64,000 nt of DNA. Origin: Streptomyces sp. CB01580. GTDB lineage: Bacteria; Actinomycetota; Actinomycetes; Streptomycetales; Streptomycetaceae. This document shows, in pieces, positions 31,608 through 40,210 of this stretch (its first letter is position 1; every line of letters starts with the position of its first letter). Both the position numbers and the translations under genes were made by a program. The stretch spans positions 62,001-126,000 of the forward strand of contig NZ_LIXJ01000009.1 in the NCBI RefSeq assembly GCF_001905795.1. Direction: 5' to 3'. Under the pieces are notes generated by a model. It did not search any database. It was not told the origin of the DNA and worked only from the letters and a program-made list of their open reading frames with translations.

Positions 31608-32138
31608 TCAGTAGGTCAGTTCCGCCTCGACGCGGCACTTCTTGACCCTGGAGACCTTGCGCGGGTCGTCCATGCGCACGGACACGGTCCTGGCGTCCCC
31701 ACCCTCGGCCTTCACCCGCGCCTCACCGGTGTCGACGGTGTTGCCCATCGCGTCGAGGAAGGTCACGTCGACCTCGTAGGTGTGCGGACCGGCGGCGTTC
31801 GCCGTGAGCCTGACCGTGGCGGTGGTGACGGCCTTGCGCTTGCCCTTGCGGGGCTGGGCACACCGGAACACGTACGCGTCCGCCGCGTCCGAGGCGGACG
31901 GCGACGGGGCCGTGCCGCCGGAGGAGCTGCTCGACGATCCGTGGTCGTCGTTGTCGTAGTCGCTGTGGCGGTAGTCGTTGTTGCTCTTCTTGGAGCTGGA
32001 GCAGCCGCCACCGCTGCTGCTCGATCCGCCGCTCCTGCTCTTGCTCTTGCCGGAGTGGCCCCGGCCGGTGGCGAAGCCGGTGAGCGCGAGCACCACCACG
32101 AGTAGTACCGCCGAGAGTCTGATGTGCCGCCGCATCAT
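31608..32138 (-). CDS. Secreted Ser/Gly-rich hypothetical protein
   Basis: 176 residues: signal-type N-terminus (MMRRHIRLSAVLLVVVLALTGFATG), a low-complexity Ser/Gly/Lys/Asp region (approx. 30-85) and a C-terminal beta-type domain (approx. 90-176: ADAYVFRCAQPRKGKRKAVTTATV, CRVEAELTY) with two Cys. The C-terminal part could be an extracellular beta-sandwich. AAGGGGGG precedes the tandem ATGs at 32138/32135. The family is unknown to me. Confidence 0.7.
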   Translation of the reverse strand: MMRRHIRLSAVLLVVVLALTGFATGRGHSGKSKSRSGGSSSSGGGCSSSKKSNNDYRHSDYDNDDHGSSSSSSGGTAPSPSASDAADAYVFRCAQPRKGKRKAVTTATVRLTANAAGPHTYEVDVTFLDAMGNTVDTGEARVKAEGGDARTVSVRMDDPRKVSRVKKCRVEAELTY

Positions 32139-32454
32139 CGATGCAGCCCCCCTTAGTCGTCGTCCTGTGTCGTCGTCCGTTGACGTCCCGGATGGCGCCA
32201 TCCACATCCCGGACGGCCCATGCCGTCCCGGGCGGCACCCGTGCGGTTGCCCGCTCCGAGTTGTTGTGCATCGAACAACCGCGTCACGTTAGCGCACGGT
32301 GGCGAGGCCCGTGGGGCGGGCGTAGCGTCGAGGCCGGGAGTGGTGCCGATCCGTGACACGGACCTGTGACGCCGGCACGCGACACCGGTTCGCAGGGCCG
32401 GCCCCCTACCGGCCCGCGGCACCGGACCGCGCGTGCGCAGGCAGGAGGCCGACG

Positions 32455-33198
32455 ATGATCCGCAATGTCCCAGGTTCGGTTCTCGCCCTCGCCGGTGCGG
32501 CCGTCACCGTGCTGAGCCCCTACCGCCACTGGTACGACGGACGCCTCGGGCGTCAGTACCGAATCCTGGACCCGTTCACCGGAATCACCTCCGCCCGACC
32601 GGGCCTGCTGAGCTCGATCCTTCTGTTCTTCCTCTTCACGGCCCTGCTGACGCTGATCGGCGTGGTGCTGCGTTCGCGGTCGCTGGTGGCGGTGGCAGGT
32701 GTGCTGGTGCTCGGGTTCACCGTGCTGTGGATGGTGCGCCAGGGGCAGGTGCTGGGCAGTCTGGGGATCGCGAGCAACGGTTCCGGGCTGCGGTGGGGCG
32801 CGGCCGGCGCGGCGGCGGGCGGGGTGCTGACCCTGCTGGGCGCGGCCCTGATGCCGGGGCGGCGGCACGGTGGTGAGCGGCGCGAAGGCGGATGGCGGCC
32901 CGGCCGGCAGCACCCCGTGCGCGAGGGGGACGCCCGGCCGTACGCGGCGCCCGGTTCGGAGCACCCGGACACCTGGCCGCCGACGCAGGAGCCGGGGCCG
33001 TCCGTGCAGACGAGCACGCTCCCGGAGCCCGAGCCGCACCCGTACACCGGGCCGGAACGGCACGAGCGGCCGGGACCGGGGCCGCGCCCGGAGCCGGACG
33101 AAGGGCCCGGGTACACCGGGCCGGACGAGGGCCCCGGGCACAGGGACCGGCCGGACGACGGTCCCGGGCGCCCGGGGTCGGGGGCCGGGGAGCCGTGA
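32455..33198 (+). CDS. Four-helix membrane protein with Pro/Gly/Glu-rich cytoplasmic tail
   Basis: 247 residues: about four hydrophobic segments in the first 145 residues (SVLALAGAAVTVLS, LSSILLFFLFTALLTLIGVVL, LVAVAGVLVLGFTVLW, GAAGAAAGGVLTLLGAALM) with a conserved-looking polar loop SPYRHWYDGRLGRQYRILDPFTGIT, then a disordered tail with PEPEP/TGPDEGPG repeats. GGAGG precedes ATG 32455. I cannot assign a function. Confidence 0.75.
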   Translation: MIRNVPGSVLALAGAAVTVLSPYRHWYDGRLGRQYRILDPFTGITSARPGLLSSILLFFLFTALLTLIGVVLRSRSLVAVAGVLVLGFTVLWMVRQGQVLGSLGIASNGSGLRWGAAGAAAGGVLTLLGAALMPGRRHGGERREGGWRPGRQHPVREGDARPYAAPGSEHPDTWPPTQEPGPSVQTSTLPEPEPHPYTGPERHERPGPGPRPEPDEGPGYTGPDEGPGHRDRPDDGPGRPGSGAGEP

Positions 33199-33311
33199 CC
33201 CGGTGGCGTCGTGACGCCATGACGCCGTAACCCCGTGACGCCCTGACGCCGTAGCCCCCGTGGCGCCCTGCCCCGATGCCGCCGTGAACCCGTGAGAGCG
33301 AGACCGCTGTG

Positions 33312-33371
33312 CTACGTGCGGGCGCGGTTGCCCGTGCCCGTCTACGTGCGGGCGCGGTTACCCGTGCCCGT
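33312..33371. repeat. 30-bp tandem direct repeat at the 3'-end of the PQQ kinase gene
   Basis: Two adjacent 30-bp copies (33312-33341 and 33342-33371) beginning CTACGTGCGGGCGCGGTT, differing at one position. The stop codon of the kinase falls at the start of the second copy, so its last ten codons are duplicated in the flank. Confidence 0.75.
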
Positions 33372-35789
33372 TCCCTTCAGCGCGTCCAGCGCGTACACGC
33401 AGCGGTCCTTGCTGCACGCGTACACGACACCGCCCCGCGCCACCGGGGAACCGGTGATCTCGCCTCCCGTCGCCAGCTTCCAGCGGAGCTGTCCGCCCGC
33501 CGCGTCCAGGGTGTAGAGGACGTGGTCGGCGGAGCCGAAGTGCACCCGGCCGTCGGCGACCACGGGCGCGCCCACCACCTCTCCGCCCGCCGCGAACCGC
33601 CACTTCGGGGTGCCGGTGACCGCGTCGAGCGTGTACAGCGCGCTGCCACTGCCGACATGGACGTTCCCCGCCGTCACCAGGACCGGCTCGGCCGACTGCC
33701 GGGACTCCGTGGCGATCCGCCAGCGGTCCTTGCCGGTCGAGGCGTCGAGCGCGTACACCGTGCCGAGGTAGTCCGCGAGGTACACGCCGCCTCCGGTGAC
33801 GGCGGGGCCGGGCGCGAACGCGGGCGGGGAGAGGAACACCGCGGGCGACTCGAAGTGCCAGCGGACGTGGCCGGACACGAGATCGACGGCCAGCACCCGG
33901 GCACCGGCGCTGATGTACACGAAACCGTCCGACGCCGGGGTCACCCGGACCGGCACACCGCCGCAGGAGGCCGCGTCACCGATGGGGTAGGCCCAGCGCT
34001 CGATGCCGGTGCGCGCGTCGACGGCGCGCAGCCGGGCGTCCTGCCAGAGGAAGACCATGCCGTCGTGGAGCGCGGGCCCCGCGTCCTGCGACTCGAAGTC
34101 GGTCTGTACGCCCACGGCCTCCCACAGCTTCTCGCCCGTGGACGCCTCCCACGCCTGGACGCCGCCGCCCCGGGTGCCGGTGACGACGGTGCCGCGCTCG
34201 GCCTTCAGGGAGTACACCCAGGCGTCGGTCTGCAGCCGCCACCGCTCGGCGCCGGTCGTGGCGTCCAGGGCGTACAGCGACGGCCCGTCGGAGGCGTGGA
34301 TCCTGCCGCCCTCGACGGCCATCGCCCAGGCCACGTCCCGGGTCTTGAACTGGCGCCGCCCGTTGCCGATGTCCAGGGCGTGCACCTCGAACGAGGTGAC
34401 GTAGAGGAGGTCCCCGACGACGACGGGGGTGCCCCAGACGTCGTTCGACATCCGGAAGCGCCAGGGCCGCCAGCGCTCGGGGCCCGGGGGCGGCGCGTCG
34501 GGGGCGTGCGTCGGCGCGGGCAGCGGGGCGGGCGGGGCGCCTCCGTTCACCCCGGCGGCGCCGGTGGCGGCCGCACCGTTCACCCCTGTGGGCGGGCGCA
34601 CCCAGCCGGTCGCGGGACCGGCGTCCGGGGCGGCCGTGGCGGCGGCCCGCACGTCCTGGGCACGCGGACCGGGGCCGATCGGCACCTGCGTGCCGGGCAG
34701 CCGGACCGGACCGCCGCCGTCGGGCAGCCGGGCCGGGGCGGCGGGGTGCGGATCCGCGTCGCCGCCGTGCCACGCGGGGTGCGGATCGGCGGCCGGTGGC
34801 TGCTGGGGCGGCGGAGGCACCGGGGCCGGAGCGGGCGCGGGCCCGGGCGCAGGTGCCGGTGGCGCGGATGCGGGCGCGTGGGAAGCGGGCTTGCGACCGC
34901 CCCGGCGTTGCTCGATCAGCGCGGTGGCGGCGGACGGGAGCCAGGCCGAGGCCGTACCGCTGTCGTCACCGCCGGAGGCGAAGAGGTGCGGGGCGAGCTG
35001 GGCCTGGAGGTCGGCGGGGCTGGGGCGCAGGGAGGAGTCCATCTGCATGCAGGACTCGATCAGCGGACGCAGCTCCTCCGGCAGCCCCTCCAGATCGGGG
35101 CCCTCGCGCAGCAGCATGAAGACCGTCTCCACGGGGTTGCCCCCGTGGAACGGCGCGTGGCCGGTGGCGGCGAAGACCAGGGTCGAGCCGAGCGAGAAGA
35201 TGTCGCTGGCGCCGGTCACGCTGCGCGAGTCCCTGGCCTGCTCGGGCGACATGTACGCGGGGGTGCCGACGGCGACGTTCGTCATGGTCAGCCGGGTGTT
35301 GGAGACGCCCGACGCGATCCCGAAGTCGATCACCCGGGGACCGTCCTCGACGACGAGCACGTTCGACGGCTTCATGTCGCGGTGAACGAGCCCGGCGCCG
35401 TGGATCGACTGGAGCGCCTCGGCGATCCCGGCGGCCAGCCAGCGCACCGCCTGCGCCGGCATGGGACCGCACTCGTTCACGATCTCTTCGAGCGAGGGAG
35501 CGGGCACATAGGCGGTGGCGAGCCACGGCACGGCGGCCCGCGGGTCGGCGTCCACGACCGCGGCCGTGTAGAAGCCGCTGACGGCCCGGGCGGCCTCCAC
35601 CTCGCGCGTGAAGCGGACCCGGAACAGCTGGTCCTCGGCGAGCTCCGTACGCACCGTCTTGATCGCCACCCGCCGGCCCGAAGCCGAGCGTGCGAGATAG
35701 ACCAGCCCCATGCCGCCGGCCCCGAGCCGTCCCAGCACCTCGAACGGGCCGATCCGCCTCGGGTCGTGCTGCGTCAGCTGCTCCACCAC
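33342..35789 (-). CDS. AfsK-like Ser/Thr protein kinase with PQQ beta-propeller sensor
   Basis: 815 residues. N-terminal kinase domain (approx. 10-270: LGRLGAGGMGLVYLARS, VAIKTVR, HRDMKPSNVLV, DFGIASG, GTPAYMSPEQA), a long Pro/Ala/Gly linker (approx. 290-420) and a C-terminal PQQ-type eight-bladed propeller (approx. 430-810) with repeated ALDxxTGxxRW blades. There is no transmembrane helix, as in AfsK, which phosphorylates AfsR-type SARPs. A SARP with NB-ARC/TPR lies 9.5 kb away in the same window; a functional link is speculation. GTG 35789 (VVEQLTQHDPRRIG) is preferred over GTG 35801, whose Shine-Dalgarno would abut it. Confidence 0.92.
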   Translation of the reverse strand: MVEQLTQHDPRRIGPFEVLGRLGAGGMGLVYLARSASGRRVAIKTVRTELAEDQLFRVRFTREVEAARAVSGFYTAAVVDADPRAAVPWLATAYVPAPSLEEIVNECGPMPAQAVRWLAAGIAEALQSIHGAGLVHRDMKPSNVLVVEDGPRVIDFGIASGVSNTRLTMTNVAVGTPAYMSPEQARDSRSVTGASDIFSLGSTLVFAATGHAPFHGGNPVETVFMLLREGPDLEGLPEELRPLIESCMQMDSSLRPSPADLQAQLAPHLFASGGDDSGTASAWLPSAATALIEQRRGGRKPASHAPASAPPAPAPGPAPAPAPVPPPPQQPPAADPHPAWHGGDADPHPAAPARLPDGGGPVRLPGTQVPIGPGPRAQDVRAAATAAPDAGPATGWVRPPTGVNGAAATGAAGVNGGAPPAPLPAPTHAPDAPPPGPERWRPWRFRMSNDVWGTPVVVGDLLYVTSFEVHALDIGNGRRQFKTRDVAWAMAVEGGRIHASDGPSLYALDATTGAERWRLQTDAWVYSLKAERGTVVTGTRGGGVQAWEASTGEKLWEAVGVQTDFESQDAGPALHDGMVFLWQDARLRAVDARTGIERWAYPIGDAASCGGVPVRVTPASDGFVYISAGARVLAVDLVSGHVRWHFESPAVFLSPPAFAPGPAVTGGGVYLADYLGTVYALDASTGKDRWRIATESRQSAEPVLVTAGNVHVGSGSALYTLDAVTGTPKWRFAAGGEVVGAPVVADGRVHFGSADHVLYTLDAAGGQLRWKLATGGEITGSPVARGGVVYACSKDRCVYALDALKGTGTGNRART

Positions 35790-35950
35790 TTGCCCTGCCA
35801 CCTCCCCGTACGGACCTCCGGAAACGGAAGCCCGCGAAAACCCGCCTTGTGCGGCGTCTCACCACTGGGCACCACCGGGCGGTGCGCACCCCGATTGTTC
35901 CTGGCTGAGCCCCCGGTTGCGAACCCGGGGGCGGACCGGGGTGTCACAGG

Positions 35951-36973
35951 TCACTCCGTCCGCTTCCCGGACACAACGGGCTGAAGCACGGCGAACACGG
36001 CGCCCTGATCGTCCTGGAGCACCGCCATCCGTCCGTACGGGATGTCGAAGGGCGGCTCGGTGATACGACCGCCGAGGCGTACGGCGTGACCTGCGGTGGA
36101 GTTGCAGTCCTCGACCGCGAAGCAGACGAGGAAGTAACTGGGCAGTTCGGCGGGGAAGGCGTCGGTGATGACGCTGCGGCCACCGATCGCGGTGGCGGGC
36201 CCCGGTTCGGTGCCCGCCGGGGACCACATACGGAAATCGGGACCGGAGGCGGCGGATCCGTGCTCGGTCGCATCGGGTTCGGCGGACCCGGGCTCGGCGG
36301 ATCCCCGCTCGGTCGTATCGGGTTCGGCGGATCCTGGCTCGGCGGTTCCGTTTCCGGTCGCTCCGGGCTCGGCGGATCCGGAGCCGCCCGCGCCGGAGGG
36401 ACCGGAGGCGTCGGAGGTGCCGGGAACATCGGAGTCGGAGGCGTCGGAGCCGGAGTCACCGGAATCGGAGGCGTCGGCACCGGAGGCGCCGAGATCGGTG
36501 CCCTGGAAGCCGAAGACCTCCTCGTAGAAGGCGTCGACGCGGTCCCGCTGCCGGGTGTGGACCTCGGTCCAGCAGAACGAGACGGGTTCGTTCTGCTTCT
36601 CGAAGCCCTCGCGCTCACCGGCCTGCCACAGACCGAACACCGCCCCACCGGGGTCGGCCGCCTGGGCGACCACCCCCGCACGGCCGGCCCATACGGGATC
36701 GGTGATCACCGTGCCGCCCGCCTCCCTGATCCGGGCGACGGACGCGGCGGCGTCGTCGGTCGCGAAGTAGATCCCCCAGGCGGTGGGCATGCGGCCGTCC
36801 TGCTTGGCGACGAGTGCGGCGACCAGCCTGCCGCCGCTGTACGCGTCCGCGTACGGGCCCTCGCCGGGCCGGAAGGTCCAGCCGAACAGCTCGCCGTAGA
36901 AGCGCTTGCCCGCTTCGAGGTCGGGAAGCTGCACATCCACCCAGCACGGCGCGGATCGCGCGAATGCGGCCAT
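35951..36973 (-). CDS. Two-domain VOC (glyoxalase-fold) protein with a repetitive insert in domain 2
   Basis: 340 residues. Two VOC modules: domain 1 approx. 8-125 (CWVDVQLPDLEAGKRFYGELFGWTF, DPGGAVFGLW), domain 2 approx. 130-165 plus 245-335 (CWTEVHTRQRDRVDAFYEEVFGF, DQGAVFAVLQP). An 80-residue Ser/Gly/Asp/Glu-rich segment (approx. 165-245) with GSAEPGSAEPDTTER-type repeats is inserted inside domain 2, encoded by 15/45-bp DNA repeats at 36251-36340 and nearby. The repeat does not break the frame. GAAGGACC precedes ATG 36973. The substrate is unknown. Confidence 0.88.
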   Translation of the reverse strand: MAAFARSAPCWVDVQLPDLEAGKRFYGELFGWTFRPGEGPYADAYSGGRLVAALVAKQDGRMPTAWGIYFATDDAAASVARIREAGGTVITDPVWAGRAGVVAQAADPGGAVFGLWQAGEREGFEKQNEPVSFCWTEVHTRQRDRVDAFYEEVFGFQGTDLGASGADASDSGDSGSDASDSDVPGTSDASGPSGAGGSGSAEPGATGNGTAEPGSAEPDTTERGSAEPGSAEPDATEHGSAASGPDFRMWSPAGTEPGPATAIGGRSVITDAFPAELPSYFLVCFAVEDCNSTAGHAVRLGGRITEPPFDIPYGRMAVLQDDQGAVFAVLQPVVSGKRTE

Positions 36974-37186
36974 GGCCCGGTCCTTCCGTGTTCACGCCGT
37001 TGCCCCGACCGCTCTCGACCACCCGGCCGTTCGCGGTCGCGTTCGGCCGTCCGCGATGGTTCACGGTTCACATCGGTGACGCTCGTCACAGCAAACGTAA
37101 CCGCGAGTGGCGCATGCCGCGCCCCGGGTGACCACACCGGGCTCACCCTTCGAAGGAAAGTTCGATATCTATGGCGTCACAGAAAG

Positions 37187-37208
37187 TTATCCACCGAAGT
37201 TATCCACA
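37187..37208. promoter_or_regulatory. Pair of DnaA-box-like 9-mers
   Basis: TTATCCACC (37187-37195) and TTATCCACA (37200-37208) lie in tandem 13 bp apart, in the AT-richer 368-bp intergenic region (36974-37341) between the VOC and TetR genes. They match the DnaA box (TTATCCACA; Streptomyces prefers TTGTCCACA). The remainder of this intergenic region holds nothing else I recognise. Confidence 0.55.
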
Positions 37209-37341
37209 GGCTGTTGATAGGACTTGTCTGCCTGTGGGGTCCATGCGTCACTTTTCAGCCACTCCCCCCGGCGCACCTGCGGGGCTCCCCATTTGCAGTC
37301 GGCCGAATCGCGCTCGGATCACCCCTCGGTAAGCTGACGGC

Positions 37342-37989
37342 ATGACAGGACAAGTACGCACCGTCGATGGCCGCGTGGCCGGTCGACGCGGACAGGCGAC
37401 GCGGCAGAAGCTGCTCGACTGCCTCAGCGAGATGCTCAGTTCCTCGCCGTACCGGGACGTCAAGGTCATCGACGTGGCCCGTAGGGCGGGGACTTCACCC
37501 GCGACCTTCTACCAGTACTTCCCCGACGTCGAGGGCGCCGTCCTCGAAATCGCCGAGGAAATGGCCAAAGAGGGCGCCGGATTGACCGAATTGGTCGCCG
37601 GTCGCTCCTGGGTCGGCAAGGCCGGCTGGCAGACCGCCGAAGAGCTCGTCGAGGGGTTCCTCGACTTCTGGCGACATCATGACGCGATCCTGCGCGTGGT
37701 CGACCTCGGAGCGGCCGAGGGCGACAAACGCTTCTACAAGATCCGCATGAAGATCCTCAATTCGGTGACCAACTCCCTCACGGAGGCGGTGAAGGACCTC
37801 CAGGCCCGCGGCAAGGTCGACAAGGACGTCAGCGCCGCCGCGATGGCCGGCTCGATCGTCGCGATGCTGGCCTCGGTCGCCTCCCACCAGAAGGGCTTCA
37901 CGACCTGGGGCGTGAAGCAGGCCGAACTCAAGCCGAACCTCGCACTGTTGGTGCATCTGGGCATCACCGGAAGGAAACCGACGAGGTAG
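37342..37989 (+). CDS. TetR-family transcriptional repressor
   Basis: 215 residues. N-terminal HTH (approx. 16-62: RGQATRQKLLDCLSEMLSS, VIDVARRAGTSPATFYQYFPDVEGAVLEIAEEM) and an alpha-helical ligand domain. It lies in the middle of the acyl-CoA regulon whose promoters share CTGACGnnnCGTCAG, a palindrome of the size TetR dimers bind, so it is the best local candidate for the regulator. Its own promoter carries only a CTGACG half-site just before ATG 37342. A strong terminator follows. Confidence 0.93.
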   Translation: MTGQVRTVDGRVAGRRGQATRQKLLDCLSEMLSSSPYRDVKVIDVARRAGTSPATFYQYFPDVEGAVLEIAEEMAKEGAGLTELVAGRSWVGKAGWQTAEELVEGFLDFWRHHDAILRVVDLGAAEGDKRFYKIRMKILNSVTNSLTEAVKDLQARGKVDKDVSAAAMAGSIVAMLASVASHQKGFTTWGVKQAELKPNLALLVHLGITGRKPTR

Positions 37990-38061
37990 TCCCGCGCAGG
38001 GTCCCCCTCACTTCCCCCACTGGGTACCGTCCGGCCGATCCGGGCGCCCCAGGTCCTGTCT

Positions 38062-38098
38062 CGCCGACGGCGGACCACATTGTGGTCCGCCGTCGGCG
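38062..38098. terminator. Strong terminator between convergent TetR and Ddn genes
   Basis: Near-perfect 18-bp stem, CGCCGACGGCGGACCACA at 38062-38079 pairing with 38081-38098. It serves the TetR transcript and probably also the convergent acyl-CoA dehydrogenase/Ddn operon. Confidence 0.9.
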
Positions 38099-38189
38099 TA
38101 TCCGGCTCCCCGGGTGCCCCGCTGCGCATCACCGGTTCGTCGCGCGCCCCACGGCTCCGCCGGACGGCCGGCCCCGCCGGTTCGCTCCG

Positions 38190-38705
38190 TCAGCCCGTCG
38201 CGTCACCCGACTGTTCCAGTCTGAAGAGCCGGATCTCCCGCTCGATCCGCGCCTGGTAGGACGCGTACGGGGGCCAGAACCTCAGCGCCGCCCGCCACGC
38301 CGCCTCCCGCTCCGCCCCCTTCAGCAGTCTGGCGCGGACGGGGATGTCGCGCCCGTTCCAGTTGACGACGGCCTTGTCGGGACCGGCCAGCAGGTTCGCG
38401 GTCCAGGCCGGATGCCCCGGGCGGCCGAAGTTGCTGCCGACCAGGATCCAGCTCCGGGGTGTCCCGTCCCCCGGCACGGCCGCCCCGCCCTCCGGCATGC
38501 AGGCCAGCGGAGTGGTCCTGGGACGCCCGCTCCTCGCGCCCGGCACCGTGAGCACCAGCCCCGGCAGCATCCGGGCGCTGAGCAGCACCCTGCCGCGCGT
38601 GAGCCGGTGCACCGCCCGGTCCATGGCCGGGATGACGTGCGGGGCGATCCTCGCGAAGGCGCGGGTGGCGGAGACCTTCTGGATCAGCCGGAAACCGAAC
38701 GCCAT
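38190..38705 (-). CDS. Ddn-type F420-dependent (deazaflavin) oxidoreductase family protein
   Basis: 171-residue split-beta-barrel protein of the DUF385/nitroreductase (Ddn) group: GLVLTVPGARSGRPRTTPLA, WILVGSNFGRPGHPAWTANLLAGP and the WPPYASYQARIEREIRLFRLE end. These proteins bind coenzyme F420 and reduce enones, quinones or nitro groups. The ATG overlaps the acyl-CoA dehydrogenase stop (TGATG), so the two are translationally coupled and under operator site C. A reductive step on an unsaturated CoA or ketone intermediate would fit. Confidence 0.88.
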   Translation of the reverse strand: MAFGFRLIQKVSATRAFARIAPHVIPAMDRAVHRLTRGRVLLSARMLPGLVLTVPGARSGRPRTTPLACMPEGGAAVPGDGTPRSWILVGSNFGRPGHPAWTANLLAGPDKAVVNWNGRDIPVRARLLKGAEREAAWRAALRFWPPYASYQARIEREIRLFRLEQSGDATG

Positions 38706-39946
38706 CAGACGGCCACCCTCCCGGCCGCCCGTGCGCCGTCGGGATGTTCGTCGCCGGGGCGCGCGCCGCCGGGAGGCGCGAACAGCCCGGCCAGCTCCGC
38801 CGCGTGGGCGCGGAGCCCGTGGACGGGCCCGAAGAGCAGTTCGTCCGCGGCGGCCCGCTTGAAGTACAGGTGGGCGTCGTGCTCCCAGGTGAACCCGATC
38901 CCGCCGTGCAGTTGCACGGTCTCGGCCGCGGTGGTCCGCAGGGCCTCCAGTGCCTGGGCGAGGGCGAGGCCCCCGGCGGCGGCCGGGTCCCGGGCCGCGT
39001 AGTACGCCGCGGAACGAGCGGCCCGTACCCGTACGTACAGGTCCGCGAGACGGTGCTTCACGGCCTGGAAGGAGCCGATCGCCCGGCCGAACTGTTCGCG
39101 CGTCCCGACGTACTCGACGGTCCGCTCCAGCGCGCTCGTCGCCGCCCCCACCGCCTCCGCCGCGAGCAGGGCGGCGACCGGGGGGCCGACGGAGGCGAGT
39201 GCGCCGGTCACGTCCGCGGTGCGGTCCGCTCCCAGGAGCTCGGCACCGGCGTCCCGCAGTTCGACGCGGGCCAGCGGGCGGGTCTCGTCCAGGGCGGTGC
39301 GACGGACCCGGACGACACCGGCCGCCCCGTCCGGGCGGACCAGGAAGAGGAGCGTACGGCTGCGCGGGAAGCCCCCGGCGTGGGCGGCGACCACGAGGAT
39401 TCCCGCGCTGTGCCCGTCGAGGACCCGCGTGGCCTCCCCGTAAAGCCGCCAGCCCGCCCCGTCGGCGGCCGGTACGGCCTGGATGCCGCCCGCCCTGCCG
39501 CCACCCGCCCAGGCGCCACCGGTCGGGTCGTCGGTGAGGCCGAGCGCGGCGGGGAGCGAGTCGCCGGGGACGGCGAGGGTCGCGGTCAGTCCGCCCGTGG
39601 CGAGGCGCGGCAGCAGGGCGGCGCGCTGGGCCCCGGTACCGAGTGCGGCGATCAGGGGCGCGGCCAGGGCGGCGGTGGCGATCAGCGGCGACGGCAGCAG
39701 GACCCGCCCGGTCTCCTCACAGGCGACGGCGAGTTCGGTGAGGCCGCAGCCGACACCCCCGTACTCCTCCGGGAGGGCGAGTCCGGGCAGCCCGAGGTCC
39801 CGGGCGAGGCGGTGCCACAGGGCCGTGTCGTATCCGTCGGCGGTGCGTACGGCGCTCCGGATTCCGTCCGATCCGGCGTGCTCGGCGAGCAGTTCCCGCA
39901 GGGTGCGGCGGATCGCGTCCTGCTCCGCGGTGAAGGCGGCGTCCAT
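38705..39946 (-). CDS. Acyl-CoA dehydrogenase (FadE-type)
   Basis: 413-residue FAD enzyme introducing an alpha,beta double bond in an acyl-CoA. Features: LALPEEYGGVGCGLTELAVACEETGR, central beta domain, TREQFGRAIGSFQAVKHRLADLYV and QLHGGIGFTWEHDAHLYFKRA. The usual catalytic Glu of the ACAD C-terminal motif is not obvious at GGIGFTWEHD, where Glu occurs in TWEHD as in the heteromeric ACADs of steroid catabolism. AAGGAG precedes ATG 39946; operator site C lies 38 bp upstream. Confidence 0.92.
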   Translation of the reverse strand: MDAAFTAEQDAIRRTLRELLAEHAGSDGIRSAVRTADGYDTALWHRLARDLGLPGLALPEEYGGVGCGLTELAVACEETGRVLLPSPLIATAALAAPLIAALGTGAQRAALLPRLATGGLTATLAVPGDSLPAALGLTDDPTGGAWAGGGRAGGIQAVPAADGAGWRLYGEATRVLDGHSAGILVVAAHAGGFPRSRTLLFLVRPDGAAGVVRVRRTALDETRPLARVELRDAGAELLGADRTADVTGALASVGPPVAALLAAEAVGAATSALERTVEYVGTREQFGRAIGSFQAVKHRLADLYVRVRAARSAAYYAARDPAAAGGLALAQALEALRTTAAETVQLHGGIGFTWEHDAHLYFKRAAADELLFGPVHGLRAHAAELAGLFAPPGGARPGDEHPDGARAAGRVAV

Positions 39947-39984
39947 CGTCGGGCTCCTTCCCCTCGGCGGCCCCGGCCGCCGAT

Positions 39985-39999
39985 CTGACGGTGCGTCAT
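39985..39999. promoter_or_regulatory. Regulon operator site C (CTGACG-GTG-CGTCAT)
   Basis: CTGACGGTGCGTCAT, one mismatch at the end of the right arm, 38 bp upstream of the acyl-CoA dehydrogenase gene. Confidence 0.72.
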
Positions 40000-40083
40000 G
40001 TTAGGGGCGATCCACCGAGATGCCCAGAGCCGCGCAACCGGGGCGGTCACGCGACCGACGGGGCCGCCCGCATCGCCGACGGG

Positions 40084-40156
40084 GCGGCCCGGCCGACCGG
40101 CCCGCGCGGCACACACCCGGCCGATCGTGGAGCGGCCCGGCCGACCGGCCCGCGCG
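40084..40156. repeat. 25-bp direct repeat between operator sites C and D
   Basis: Two identical 25-bp copies (40084-40108 and 40132-40156, beginning GCGGCCCGGCCGACCGG) with a 48-bp period, in the divergent region between the dehydrogenase and the second Ltp gene. Confidence 0.75.
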
Positions 40157-40191
40157 ACGACGGCGTACACGACGGTCCGCCCGAAGCGAAT

Positions 40192-40206
40192 CTGATGTAC
40201 CGTCAG
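40192..40206. promoter_or_regulatory. Regulon operator site D (CTGATG-TAC-CGTCAG)
   Basis: CTGATGTACCGTCAG ends four bases before ATG 40211, where a Shine-Dalgarno would be expected. This suggests a leaderless transcript with the operator over the -10 region. Confidence 0.72.
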
Positions 40207-40210
40207 ATTC

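Noticed and set aside
37336..37351. Ninth regulon operator at the TetR start (CTGACG...)
   Set aside because: Only the left arm is present; the right side does not complete the palindrome, so it is at most a half-site.
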